A stretch of 64,000 bases of DNA from Anaeramoeba flamelloides (taxonomy: Eukaryota > Metamonada > Anaeramoebidae): NCBI GenBank assembly GCA_027625915.1, contig JANTQA010000057.1, positions 1,860,001 through 1,924,000 on the forward strand, in the 5' to 3' direction. Within the stretch, counting starts at the first letter, position 1; each line of letters begins with the position of its first letter. The translations under genes were made by a program, and so were the position numbers. Positions 36,858 through 48,656 of the stretch are shown piece by piece. The notes under the pieces are model-generated. The model was not told the origin of the DNA, did not search any database, and saw nothing but the letters and a program-made list of their open reading frames with translations.

Positions 36858-39077
36858 GATTTTTTCATTCCAGTTACCATTTCAATAATATATATATATA
36901 TATATATTTATATAATAAATTAATATTTCCTAAATAAAACAATTTGATTTTTTTTCTAAGTTCCCTTTTTTTCTGGGATCTAAGCCAAATTTAAAAATTA
37001 GGGGCAAACTCTTTTATTATTTTATTTATCTTTTTTTATTTGTCTTTCAAAAAATAAAATTATTACGCCAAATTTTTATTTATTAATCTATATTGGCTAT
37101 TGTCTCTAAATATTGTCGCAAAATACATTTTTATTCAAAAAAAAAAAAAAAAAAAAACAAAAACAATTAAAAACATTTTTTCTTATGAAAAATCTGCACA
37201 TATTTTTGAAATTTAACTTATAATAAACCCATTTCACTTAAAGGAAATAATAAAAATGCAAAATTCATTTTTTTTTTTTTCATAATCAACATAAAATAGG
37301 ATTTTCTCGAAATAAGAGAAACTTTTTTTTTCAGATTAGAGTTGGTAACATTATAGAAAAACCAACATAACTTAGTATAAATTTTCCAAAATAACAATTA
37401 TATTGAACTTTTAAATTAAAATGGGGGCGTTTTTCACCCCAATTACCCCCCTTTCAATTTTTAAATATCGGTTTCTTTAGGATTTCCTTATTTACTCAAT
37501 ATATGCCACAAAAAAGGAAACAAAAAAATATATTGATTTAATTTGTAAAAGAGAAATTTCAAGATTTTTCTATAAAAAAATATATGTAAAAGTAAAATAG
37601 CAAAACAAAAATATAAGAATAATATGATTTATAATTCAATTCCATAGATACATATATTAAACGATTTCTTTGAAACTTCCAAGAAAAAATTTCTCAATTT
37701 CTTTTGAAAGTTTTAAAATTGTTTATAATAAAGTTTTTTAGAAGTATACCTATTCATGGAAAAAGAAAAAAATATTTTCAATTTTATTATTATTAATTTG
37801 GATTTACAAATTTTTTATATATTTCCTTTTTTTTTCAAATGATCAACAAAAAAAAAAAAAAGAAAAAAAAAAAAAAAAAAGAATAATTTTCATAAAAAAT
37901 AGAAAAACAAAAATTTGAAAATATTTTTTTGTTAAGAATAATGTAATAATCCCTCAAAAAAACTCCCATTAACATTGTAAAGTGATTTAAAATTTTTGAA
38001 AAATAGTTTTTATTCCTTTTTAAATCCCTAGTACCAATATAAAGCTAAAAATCAACTTTTTTTTTTTTTTTTTGTAATTTTTTTTAAATTAACTTTTTTG
38101 GAATATCTTCAGTTATAGTTTTGAACACTATATTTAGCAAGGTTTAAATAGTCACCATTTTTAAATTTCAGGTAACCTTTTATTCATGGAGTTTAGAAAA
38201 AAATATATTGATAAAAAATGTCAAAAAAAAAAAAAAAAAGGAATTTTTTTGCTTCTAAACTGAGATAAGGGCTTTAAGACATTTTACCCTCTTTTCTGAA
38301 AGTATGTAAACATTTCAAAAGATTTTTTTTTAAATACTATGCCTAATAATAAAAAAATTCAAAAAGGATAGGAAAAAAAAAAAAATGATAATAAGAAAAA
38401 AAAATGATAATAAGAAAAAAAAATGAAAGAGAGAAAAAAAAAAACAAATATTTTACTGAATCAGAAAAAAAATTTTGATCTAAAAAATTGAATAGTATTT
38501 TTCGGAAATAAATATTGGTGAAACCTTAAAAACCACTTCCAATAACATTATAACATTAGTTAATATTATTAAAAAATTCTTTAGTAATTGAAGTAAAATA
38601 GTATGTTGAAAAAGTTGTATTCAGGGCGTATATGATATTTTTTGGTTATATAATAATATTTGCATATTTTAAATGACTTTATTAAAAAAAATTAAATATA
38701 AAATGTTATTGGTTCATGTTAAATATCAGAATTTATTAAAAGTAAAATTTTATTAAAAAAAAACAGTTTAAAAATTTTTCTTTTTCTATTTTTCAATAAA
38801 AATTCAAATTAAAAAAGATCAGCTTTTTTATTGTAAATCGAATTGGAAAAAAAGAATAATTTAAAAATGGTTTGAATAATTGTTTGAAATCAATTGATCC
38901 ATAAAGAATTTAAAACAAAATTGAGCAACATTATTATTGTGAAAAGGATTTAATTTGATAAAAAGTAGATAAAAACGAGATTTGTTTCTTGGGGTTTAAT
39001 GGAAACTTTGTTTAATACTTTGTCAATTACTTTTAAAGAAAAAAATGAAAACAATTTTCATATCTGAAATAGGACGA
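36858..39077. other. gene-free spacer with A/T microsatellites
   Basis: No gene found. It holds a TA run at about 36,889-36,909, long A runs near 37,140 and 37,850, a short GAAAAAAAAATGATAATAA tandem near 38,375-38,425 and weak similarity (37,210-38,560) to the insert at 42,260-42,814. Confidence 0.45.
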
Positions 39078-39258
39078 TTAATGGACTAATCTCTATTATT
39101 TTTTTTTTTGATCAATTTCTAGATAAGGATTTATTATCTAGAAATATGTTTAATATTGAAAACAAACAGGGTTTTTCAAATCTAAGTCATTAGCAAAAAA
39201 TTTTCTTAATCTCGACTAAATTTAAGTAAAAAAATTTATTAGAGATTCGACCTTTAAT
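39078..39258 (+). mobile_element. family S MITE, copy 2
   Basis: Same architecture as the copy at 35,983: ATGGACTAATCTCTATTA at the left end, mirrored AATCTCTAATAA at the right, same interior order. Confidence 0.75.
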
Positions 39259-40150
39259 GAAAAAGGGAAAAAATTTACATTTAAATTTACCAATTAAATA
39301 CTTGAGAATTATAAAATGAATTTAATAGAAATAGAGAATATTTAGTCCCCATTGTTGATTCTTTTCTTCATTTTTTTGAATAAAATCTTATAAGTTCACA
39401 AAGAACGTTTCTTATAAGTCAAATTTTCAAAAATAAAAATTTGAAAACAAGTGAACTTTTTTCCCAATAAAATTTTCAAATAACCTTCAAGTATAGAATT
39501 GGCTAAATTGAGAGATTCAAAACTACGAAATATTTAGTTTGATAAACAATCAAATAAATTAGGTATACAATCGTAACAAGATTAAGAAATTAATTAGGGA
39601 CTATCTAAAATAAAGCCACCACAGTGCTCATAAGAATTAAACCATCAGTGAATTATTTCCAATATCGCTTTAGATCCAGAAGAACAATAAAATTAGATTA
39701 GGAAATTTTTGGAATGCAAATTTTACCAGATCAGTTTCTTCATTGTAAGTAAGTACTGTTTTCCTAAACCCAACTATTTTTATTCTAACTTGAGTTTTTC
39801 ATCGGTTTTTATGGTAAACTCAATAAAACTTCAATTAGAACAAAAATTGTTGGGTTTTGGTTTTTGTTACTAGCTCATAATTTTTAATTCCATCAAGTAA
39901 AATTACAATTCCAAAAATTTGTTAATCTAATTTTATTGTTCTTGTTAATCTTAATGTGATAAAGTGTCTAATTTACCTATGTTTTGATATGTAAGACTTC
40001 TATGGTTTCTTTATTTTAGATATCCCTTAAACTTTTCTTTTGTACGATATTTTTGATGTGATTATTTACACTTTTGATAAACTGATGATAATTTAATTCT
40101 TCTTTATTTATTTTAATTAAATATCAGAGGTTTACTTGAGTTATATAATT

Positions 40151-40223
40151 AGCATTGTGGCGCAGAGGAAGCGTGTCAGGCTCATAACCTGAAGGTCGGA
40201 CGGATCGATACCTCCCAATGCTA
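40151..40223 (+). tRNA. initiator tRNA-Met (anticodon CAT)
   Basis: A 73-base cloverleaf without encoded CCA or intron. Acceptor stem AGCATTG pairs with CAATGCT, D arm GCGC/GCGT, anticodon stem TCAGG/CCTGA around CTCATAA, variable region AGGTC. Initiator features are the A1:T72 pair and the ATCGATA T loop, with A54 and A60 where elongators have T-psi-C; the D arm matches eukaryotic initiators. The T arm has one extra base: GGACGG faces CCTCC where GGAGG would pair perfectly, leaving a bulged C. Internal A box (TGGCGCAGAGG) and B box (GGATCGATACC) are intact and a T run follows. Confidence 0.88.
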
Positions 40224-40226
40224 ATC

Positions 40227-40240
40227 TTTTTTTTTTTTTT
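40227..40240 (+). terminator. RNA polymerase III T-tract terminator
   Basis: Fourteen T residues begin three bases after the mature 3' end of the initiator tRNA, as expected for pol III termination. Confidence 0.8.
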
Positions 40241-40449
40241 AAAAAAAACAAAAAACAAAAACGATCAAAAAAAAGTCTTTTTATTTTAACACTAATAAAA
40301 CAACTTTTCAAAATTCATAAATTTTCTATTATTAAAATTAAAAAAAAAAAAACAAAAATTTGACCAAACTTTTCGACACAAATTTCTTCATTTTGTTAAA
40401 TTTATTAATTTTTTTAATTTTTTAATAATCTCCATTCTTCTTACAAAAA

Positions 40450-41123
40450 ATGAACCAAATAGAACAAACACTTAAAAACAAAAAAAAAATTTCAAACTTG
40501 ACAAAAACTCAACAATCACAACAAAAATTAAGAAGAAAAGCAATGAATTTCTCATTTTTTATCTCTTATTTTGGATTTTATTCTTCGCCATGATTATGGT
40601 CTTATAAAAATACCAAAAAGGAAGGAAGATCTAAAGTTTGCTTAGATCACTTAATTTAACAGTTTCAATTTTTTCAGTTCAGTGGCACTCTCCACTCATT
40701 TCGATTCTTGTTAAACCAATTTCTGATTAAGAGAGAAAACCGGCTGATTCTTTCATAAATGGATTTCTGTTGGTATTATCTCTTCAGTAATTGTTATAGT
40801 TCTTCGTACCCATCTTCGGATTTATAATGATATAAAGGTTTTGAAAATATCTGTTGGTTTTCAAGAAGAATACGAACACAATTGATTACCCCAATTGTAA
40901 GAATCGCCCTCAAAAAACAAAAAACAAAAAACAACTAAAATTAGAAAACAAAAAAAATTATCAACATTACAAAAAAAGCAAAATCAAGAAAATCTCAATT
41001 GAGAATGAGAGAACAGAACACTTGGAATTTAATTCCTTATCTAAATATTTGAAAAAAAAAATCAATTTGGTTCTATTATTTGGCTTTATTGTCGTCCTTT
41101 GTAAATATATTGTTGATTTGTAG
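40450..41123 (+). other. unresolved coding-like region with membrane segments
   Basis: Base composition rises and several open plus-strand pieces occur: an ATG at about 40,450 opening MNQIEQTLKNKKKISNL; hydrophobic stretches FLIFYLLFWILFFAMIMV (near 40,590) and ISVGIISSVIVIVLR (near 40,780, after a TTATCTCTTCAG acceptor-like site); and a tail-anchor-like end INLVLLFGFIVVLCKYIVDL before TAG at 41,123. Exons cannot be joined with confidence and no family is recognised. It begins about 230 bases after the tRNA. Confidence 0.3.
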
Positions 41124-41843
41124 CTTTTTTTTTTTCAATTTGGTCACTTTCATCGAATTAATCTCAAGATTTTTCAATGTTAAAAATGATCTGTAAAATA
41201 AAACTATAAATACAGCAGAGCTAAAACACTTTTAAGAATTTTAATTTTGCTTTCAATAATTATAACTAACAACAACAATAATTGTCTTAAAATCTAAAAA
41301 AGAAATTAATTTTTAGTTTTTTTCATTTTCTTTTTTTTGCAACGATTTTATATTTAAGTTTTGCTGATAAATTACAATTTTTATTTGAAAATTTTTACTT
41401 CATTTTCCTTTTTGAAATTATTCTGATCAAGCTTTGAATAAAGCATTTTATGTGATCACGTGTTAAAGAACTCTGTAAAATTAGTTTTTCTTCAAAAATA
41501 TCTTTGTCCTGGACTGTTTGATAAGAAACAGTTTACAGATTTATCAAAATGAATGTTGAACATAAAATTTTTATGAAATTTATTAGAATTTATCAGTATT
41601 TTAAAAATTCCACAGAAAATGAACTTGGTTAACTTTACAAAAGTGTTTATTTCTAAAATTTGGTTAAAGAATCATATTTATTTGTATTACTTATATTCTT
41701 TGAATAATAAAATGGGAAAAAATATTCACATTAAAATTCATTTTTCTTTTGTATATTCCAATCTAGTTTCTCAAATGAAAAATAGAAAAATTCTGATCTC
41801 TATTTAGTAACTTGACCCCCTTTTATGGGTTATAAGAGGTATA

Positions 41844-42060
41844 CTATTTCTTGTAAAATAAACTGAACAAAATTTTCATACAGCTTTCCAAAAAAGGTTG
41901 AATAAATCATATAACTTTTCAAATTTTATTTTTTAAATCAGTTAAAGTATTAATTTACCTTTTAGAATTGGGGGTTTGGATGATTTATTTTAATTATTGA
42001 GTTGTAATTTTTGTAGTAAGCTCAATGAAAATTTTGATATTTTTATTTTACTATTTACAG
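41844..42060. mobile_element. family F MITE, copy 2
   Basis: 217 bases between TA dinucleotides (41842-41843 and 42061-42062), with ends CTATTT and ATTTACAG. Confidence 0.7.
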
Positions 42061-42120
42061 TATATTGGTTAAACAAAGAATTCTCAATGAAAGTCAAATG
42101 TCATCAGTAAAAAAGATAAT

Positions 42121-43097
42121 CACTGTTGTGGAAAAAAGTGAAACAAGGTTTTTAATTGGGAACATTACTGAAAATCCAAAGTAAGATCAATTAAAAAAAG
42201 AATAAATAAATAAATAAAGACAAAATGAAGTATTCGCCACAATAACAGTTTTTTAACTAAACTCCATTTCACTCAAAGGGGCCCAACTAAAAACGAAAAA
42301 GTCACTTTATTTTTAAGAATCAACCAAACTTAGATTGTTTAGAAATACGAGAAATAATAAACTTCTTATAAGAGTCCATAATTATAAAAGAAACCCCTGA
42401 ACAAACCATAAATTTCAAAAAAAAAAAAATGTTAAAAAATTTTTTGGGCCCCATTCATTGGAACGTCTCGTGCAAAATTCTCAATTTCTTTAGGAAATTA
42501 AAAGCGTTGATAATAAGATTTTTTACTTGTAAATATATGAATTTTAAAAGAACATAAAAATCTTAACTTTTCTTAATGTTTATTTCGTTTTTCAAACATT
42601 TTTTTTTTCAAAGTTAATTTTTAAAAAAAAAAAAAAAAAAAAAAATAAAAAGCAAAAAGCAAAAAGCAAAAAACAAAAAAAATTTTACAAAATGAGAAAA
42701 AATGATTTTGATCTAAAAATTGAAAATTTTAGTTTGATAAGAGTAATGAATTAAACTCATAGAATGTCTTCCATTTCTTCAATAAAACTGGGCCCCTTTG
42801 ACTGAAAAAGAGTTTACTATCTTTTAGTATGGGTTTTTCTTTGATTGATCAATTATTAAAATTTTGTTCAAAAAATTGACTATTTTTGAGATCTCCAAAA
42901 CCACAGCAATAATTTCGATAAATCAAGTAGATTTAAATTGTATTTGCTGGGTTTATTGAAAACAATATAATGGGTTATTATTTGAAGTTAATTGGTTTCT
43001 TCTTTTTATTGATTTTACTTTTCATTTTCAGTAATGTTCCCAATTAAAAACCTTGTTTCACTTTTTTTCCATGTTTCACTTTTTTTCCACAACAGTC
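42121..43097. mobile_element. family C element, copy 2, carrying a nested MITE
   Basis: Inverted ends of about 75 bases begin CTGTTGTGGAAAAAAGTG. The right arm has a short tandem duplication (ATGTTTCACTTTTTTTCC). Removing the 555-base insert leaves about 422 bases, matching copy 1. Confidence 0.82.
42260..42814. mobile_element. nested TA-target MITE inside family C copy 2
   Basis: Inverted ends AACTCCATTTCACTCAAAGG and its mirror, closing on GGGCCCCTTTGACTG. TA dinucleotides at 42258-42259 and 42815-42816 flank it; copy 1 at about 29,960 has one TA followed by the same CTATCTTTT, the empty site. Confidence 0.85.
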
Positions 43098-44746
43098 AGT
43101 TGATATTTTATCCAATTTAAATTTCAAATATTATTTATTCAATTTTTAATTAAATGGTTTTTAGTCTACCAATTCAATAATTATTCAAGCCCCAGTACCC
43201 CCTTGAAAATCTAACCTTGATTGAATTTGATTTTTTTTTTAATCAGAATGGTATATTAAATAATAATCAGTAAATCGGAAAAAAATACAAAACTTTACCT
43301 CTTTGTTATTAATTTTGTTAATTTCAGATAAACCAAAAGTGATTTTCCATATTTTCTATTTCCAAATAAAAAAAAATATTTTGAAATAAGGATCCGAATT
43401 TTGATTTAATATCTCAAGTAGAAACAGAAAATCTATTTAAAAATCAAAAGAAATTTTTCTTTTTTTTGAGATCTATTTTGTTTTTTTGAATTTTTTTATA
43501 TAATTTATGTTACATATTTTTTTTATAATATATATTTTTGAGAATTTATTTTAGACAAAATAAATAATGTAATTTCAGTTCGGAAATACAATTCTTTTTT
43601 TTTTTTATTAGAAAATTAAAGTTTGAAGTAGAGATTGTAAACTAAAATAATTTAAAAACCCGAATACAAATTTGAAACCTCTCAAAAAAAGCAGGTATAA
43701 CTCAAAGAGAAGAAACATATTTTAAAAAAGAAAAGTGTTCCAAGTGATAAAAAAAATACTTTTAGATTAGTACAAGTCGTGAAGAACAAATTATTTATAT
43801 TACCATATCCTCATGATAAGAAGATGTCTTAAAAGACTACTTAGAATTGAATAAAAATTGATAAATATTAACAATTTATGATACTTATTAAGATGAGACT
43901 AAGGTAAAGAAAGAATGAAAGCTAAAACTATTATTTTTTTGTTTTGCTACATATTTTCATTCGATCAAAATTATTTTAGGGAATTTATTTTTCTCGATTT
44001 AATTTTTTGAAATTTATTTTACAAAATGATTCTTCTGTAATCCATTTTTTCTAATTTCTTTCCCATAATTCTTATTCAGCACAAATATGACCTCAAAATA
44101 CTACTTATCCTGAAATTTTAAAGAAAAAAATCTATTTTGGGATCTCTGTTCCATAATTCATAATCAATAAAAATATGACCTCAAAATAGATGACTGATCT
44201 TGAAAATTTAAACAAAAAAATTGATTTTGGAATTTCTGTTCCTTAATTCAATTGATGTAATTTCTATTTTTTTTTTATTTATATACAGCAAAAATATTAC
44301 CTCAAAAAGAGTACTGATCTTGTAAATTTAAACAAAAAAATCGATTTTGGAATTTCTATTCTGTAATTCATTTGATACAAAAAGATTAATTAAAAACTGT
44401 AATAATAAAATAACCTCATTTGGTAGATAGAAGTGTAGAATTTTCATTATAGGTTTGTTCAAATGTGATAAAAAATCATTTATAATAGAAATAAAAAAAA
44501 AAGTACCATTATATTCTTGCTTTTTGTATTTTGAAATACTTTATTTAGCACACTGTTTTTTTTATAAATTGAAAAAATTATCAACAAGTTGAATATTTTT
44601 CACTATTATTTGATTTCTTAAAGCTTTTACTGAAACTTTTCCAACTCAAGAACATTATATATTTTTCTCTTCAACTTTTATCCTTTCAAAAGTTCATATT
44701 TCAAATAGAAATACAATTAAAGTGAAAAAAATGAATTTATTTTAAG
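43098..44746. other. gene-free spacer with an imperfect direct repeat
   Basis: No gene found. Between about 44,080 and 44,370 a unit of about 85-100 bases containing ATGACCTCAAAATA and GATTTTGGAATTTCTGTTCC occurs about three times in tandem with divergence. Confidence 0.5.
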
Positions 44747-44986
44747 ATAATTGTGTCATTGGATTTAGATTGTAATTATCTGAAAGGTTGTTTAATTGGT
44801 GAAAAGTATTGTGAGAATATGACAGATGTTGAAATGAACATCTTTTCATGGAAATGGTTATACCATTTACAAAATCTAAATTTTAGATTGAGTTTAAAGC
44901 AAAAGAAAAGTTCTAATAAAGTCTTCACTTTTATAAAAAGGACTGTAAAACCATTAGGAATTTTTATCAAATTAAAATTTCAATAA
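44747..44986 (+). other. orphan exon-like stretch
   Basis: TTATTTTAAG acceptor-like end, then 79 open codons with coding composition (SLDLDCNYLKGCLIGEKYC, NMTDVEMNIFSWKWLYHL) to TAA. No family recognised and no partner exon found. It may be the last exon of an unseen gene or a relic. Confidence 0.35.
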
Positions 44987-45214
44987 TCTAGAAAAATTTT
45001 TTATATAATTTTTGAGTTAAATACAAGTAAAAATTAATTATGTTGAATCACCTAACTCTAAAATTATAAAAAAAAAAATTTTTTTCTTGATAATGTTATT
45101 TTCATCAGGGTAAATTCGTTTATAATTCAGTGTTCTGTAATTGGCAGTAAATGATATTCGTAGCGCATGGTTTGGATTTGATTACAAAATTTTAAAAATT
45201 TATGAAAGAAGAAA

Positions 45215-45590
45215 TAGTGGAAAGTATTGAAAAAAATACCTGGAATGAAAATCATACCTGACACTTTTTTTAATTGTTAATATTAGGAAAAAATGTTAAA
45301 TAATTTCTTTGATTGAAAAACAAATCCTTTTTATAATTAAACAAATTTTTTATGAACTAAGTAATAAACTAACCTAAAGTTCATTAAAGTATAGTTTATC
45401 GAATACTCATTTAATTGTTGATAGTAAAAGTAGATCTACTTTTTTTGAAAAACAATAGAGTTTTATAGAGGTTTATTAGAGTTTGGAAAAATGTAATTTT
45501 TCTTCTTGTTTTTTGATTGGTTAAATAGTTTTTTGAACAAGTTTAATTTAATTAATTATCATTCTAATAAGCGGGCGAGTTATAATTTTA
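45215..45590 (+). mobile_element. family B element, copy 2
   Basis: Aligns with 29,220-29,610. The open frame across its right part is A/T-driven and is not a gene. Confidence 0.6.
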
Positions 45591-46166
45591 TTACTTTGAT
45601 AATTTGCAAGGTTTTGATTATAAATAATAGGGAATTTAAAAACAATTTCCCAAATAGTCACAATTATAAATTGTTCTTAGGGATTATTTTCATGTCCGGT
45701 TTTTTTTTTCATTACTATACATGAATATTTATTTTATAAAAAGTTATTAATATTAAAATTTAGTAAAACTGAAGATTTATTTTCTTTATTTTTTCCGAGA
45801 TCTTTAATTTCGGTGTTAAAAATAAAATAATCGAAAAATGAAAAAGTAATTAGACAAGAAAAATATCGAAGCAAGGAATGTAATTTATTCGGAGAAATAA
45901 AATCAATTTATACTTTTGTTTATTCTCATTTACGCAATTTTATGATTAATCTAAAAGTAATTTCCTTTAAATATTGGATATTCATTGGATCACTTAAGTT
46001 TTAGGAAATCATTGTTTGTAAATAAAACGATAGGTGATTTCGTGTTAATTTCAATTCCAATTCATTGCAAAATAACAAAATAGATTTTAGTTCTTGATGA
46101 TGTGAGAATTATCTAACTTTCTATTTTTTTTTTTTTTTTATTTATCTGACGGAGAAAGGCCACACA

Positions 46167-47159
46167 TTAATTTTTATTGAACTTATTACTTTTTTTTTTG
46201 TTTCTTGTTTTTTTGTCCTTTTTTGTTTTTTTTTTTTTTTGATTACGTAATTTTTTTGATGATTTTACTTTTTTTTTCTTGTTTACACTTTCCTTCTTTG
46301 TGTTTGGTGGTTTTGAATCAACTTTAGATTTGGGTTTTTGGACATTTTTCCTTCTTTTTTTAAAATTTTGGTTTTTTTCTTTTGTTTCTTGTTGCTTGTT
46401 TTTATTTTCAAGATCTTTTTTTTCTTCTTTTTTTTCAGTTTTTTTTTGAACCTTTTGATTTTTTTTTTCAACCTTTGGACTTTTTTTTTGGGTGCCTTTC
46501 TTCCCATTCTTCTTGTCATTCTTCTTGTCATTTTTCTTGCCATTCTTCTTGTCATTCTTCTTGTCATTCTTCTTATTTTCAATTTCTTCTTTCTTGTTTG
46601 ATTGTTGATTTGATTTGTTTTGTTGTTTTCTCATCTGTGATCTTTTTCGTTTTCTTTTTCTTTTTTCAATTTTTTTTTTATAACTATTGGCATAATTTGA
46701 AATCAATTGGTTTGTAAAATTGAATTTTTTTGGTTTTACACGTGTGTACTTGGTTAAAGAATTGTCTGAATCTTCTTCTTCTGCATTTTGCATACTTTTT
46801 GAATAATTCTTTATCTTCTGTTGCTTCGCTGATGTTGAGATGATCTTTTTTTCTTCATCTTCAGCCTCTTTTTTTTGATTCATTGTTTTCTCCATTCTTT
46901 CAACAAAATTTTCAGATAAACCAGACTTGTCATGTGTGTGTGGTACATATTTTGCTCCCAAACCAAGTCTCTTTGGTCTTGATGATTGTGCTTGATCAGA
47001 ATCATTATCGGATTCACTATCGCTACTTGAATCACTTGACCCAAAAAATAATCCACCTTGGTTGCCTTTAGATCGATCAGGTTTCTCGTTTAACATCTTG
47101 GAGATCCAGTTGGAAACTACCTCATCTGGGTTCGATACTTTTTCGTTCGATTTCGACAT
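46167..47159 (-). CDS. lysine-rich, probably nucleolar protein, intronless
   Basis: A single exon of 330 residues from ATG at 47,159 to TAA at 46,167. The N-terminal third has mixed composition: a short helix-like start (VSNWISKMLNEKPDR), GGLFFG, a serine/aspartate acidic patch at 43-56, then the one patch that looks conserved, RPKRLGLGAKYVPHTHDKSG (61-80), and LSENFVERMEKTM. From about 150 onward it is extremely basic: KRKRKRKR, a KKNDKK/KKNGKK array at roughly 195-222 and K/E/N/S repeats to the end. Acidic serine patches next to long lysine tracts are typical of nucleolar ribosome-assembly factors; that role is inference and I cannot name the family. The plus-strand frames opposite the lysine tract are mirror artefacts. 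Confidence 0.8.
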   Translation of the reverse strand: MSKSNEKVSNPDEVVSNWISKMLNEKPDRSKGNQGGLFFGSSDSSSDSESDNDSDQAQSSRPKRLGLGAKYVPHTHDKSGLSENFVERMEKTMNQKKEAEDEEKKIISTSAKQQKIKNYSKSMQNAEEEDSDNSLTKYTRVKPKKFNFTNQLISNYANSYKKKIEKRKRKRKRSQMRKQQNKSNQQSNKKEEIENKKNDKKNDKKNGKKNDKKNDKKNGKKGTQKKSPKVEKKNQKVQKKTEKKEEKKDLENKNKQQETKEKNQNFKKRRKNVQKPKSKVDSKPPNTKKESVNKKKKVKSSKKLRNQKKKKTKKDKKTRNKKKSNKFNKN

Positions 47160-47439
47160 TATTAAATAGATAAAAAATGAAAAAAATTATTATCAATTTT
47201 ATAATAATCAATTGTTGTATTGATCAAAGTTTTTGGCTGTTAAAGTGTTGAAAAATCATTGAAATGTTTGGAAATTGTTTGAGACTTCAGTAAGGGTGTA
47301 TTCTTTGTTAAAGTTAGATAGTTTTTTTATACTGGTATTTATATTTTAAGGGATTAGTGTCTACCCTGGAGAAGCGTAGGATCAAAGTATGTTGTTATCT
47401 GGGCTAACCACATTTGTTCTACTTAGTTTGAATGTCTGG

Positions 47440-48110
47440 AAAAAATCGATTAGTCAAGAAGGAATATTTGTTAATCTCATCAATTAAAAATGATCTATGT
47501 ATTAGTAAAAAACCCAACAATTTCAGAAAAAAATCTGCCTTTTGCTACTAATTTAAAGATTGAATTATCAATATTCAGACTCCAAAGTTGCAAAATACAT
47601 TTCTTAAATTTATCGCGAAATGTAGATTAGTTGTTAAAAATTTCGCTTTTATTAACAAAATGAAATAATTAACCAATAAAGTTTTTTGACAAATTATTTC
47701 TCACACATTGCAAATATATTATTATTAGAATTAACTTTATAAAAAGGAAACAAAACTAATTAGTCTTTGGGTTATTATGTTGATTATTGTTGAGATAATC
47801 TTTGAAAATACAAAATTCAAAAAAAAGTTACTTTTGGAAGTTCTAAATATATTTTATTAAATCTCCAGAATATTATTATTTGGGTTTCTATTTTTAGATT
47901 TGGTAAAGGAATTAAAAAAATAATTCCAAAATGATAATTTTTAATTCGTCATCATTAATAAAAAATGAAATAATTTATTGTGCAATAAGATTTAGAATAG
48001 ATTTTTTAGAGCTATTTGAGCCATGACGGACTAATATCATTTACACCCAATTTCAACATAATTTGATTATAGAAATTTACAGTGAGCTAATCCCTTAATT
48101 GGGAAAAAAT
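47440..48110 (+). repeat. dispersed repeat shared with 28,500-29,210
   Basis: Non-coding match to the G-alpha 2 intron repeat. It lies upstream of the lysine-rich gene. Confidence 0.5.
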
Positions 48111-48470
48111 TGTCAGTTCATTTTAAATTTCCTTTTTCACACAAATCCATAAATTACAATCTACTTCTTTGTAGAACCCTATTCACTCAAAAAAAAAAAT
48201 GGAAAAGGAAGTGAAAATGTATTCCCATTTATAATTCAAATACCCGTAGTTTATAGAATTAGGAAATTACACTTTTCAATATATTAGCTTCATTATAATG
48301 GTATACAAAATTCAGAAAGCAACTGAATTAAAATCCACAGAAATTCCATTTCTCATTGGTTTTGTAAGGCTCGTGGGTTTTTTCAGTTTTTTATTAGTAA
48401 AAAATATTATGCAACTCGACAAAAAAAATTTTCCTTTTTTGAATTGAAAAGTCGTTTATTTAAGCTTTTT

Positions 48471-48656
48471 TTAAGAGATTAATCTCTCTTATTTTTTTTT
48501 TTTTTTTTGACCAATTTCTCAATAAGGATTCCTTATCTAAAAATATCTTTACTATTGAAAATAAACAGGGGGTTTCAAATCTAAGTAATTGGCGAAAAAT
48601 TTTCTCAATCTCTATGAAATATAGGTAAGAAAAATTTAATAGAGATTAGTTCCTTC
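48471..48656 (+). mobile_element. family S MITE, copy 3
   Basis: Left end TTAAGAGATTAATCTCT, right end AATAGAGATTAGTTCC, interior AATAAGGATTCCTTATCT. Confidence 0.75.

Noticed and set aside
45506-45724. 72-codon frame on the plus strand
   Set aside because: Overlaps a dispersed family B element; the matching copy at 29.5 kb does not preserve the frame.
46338-46717. Plus-strand open frames of poly-F and CHSS repeats
   Set aside because: Mirror image of the lysine-rich array on the minus strand.
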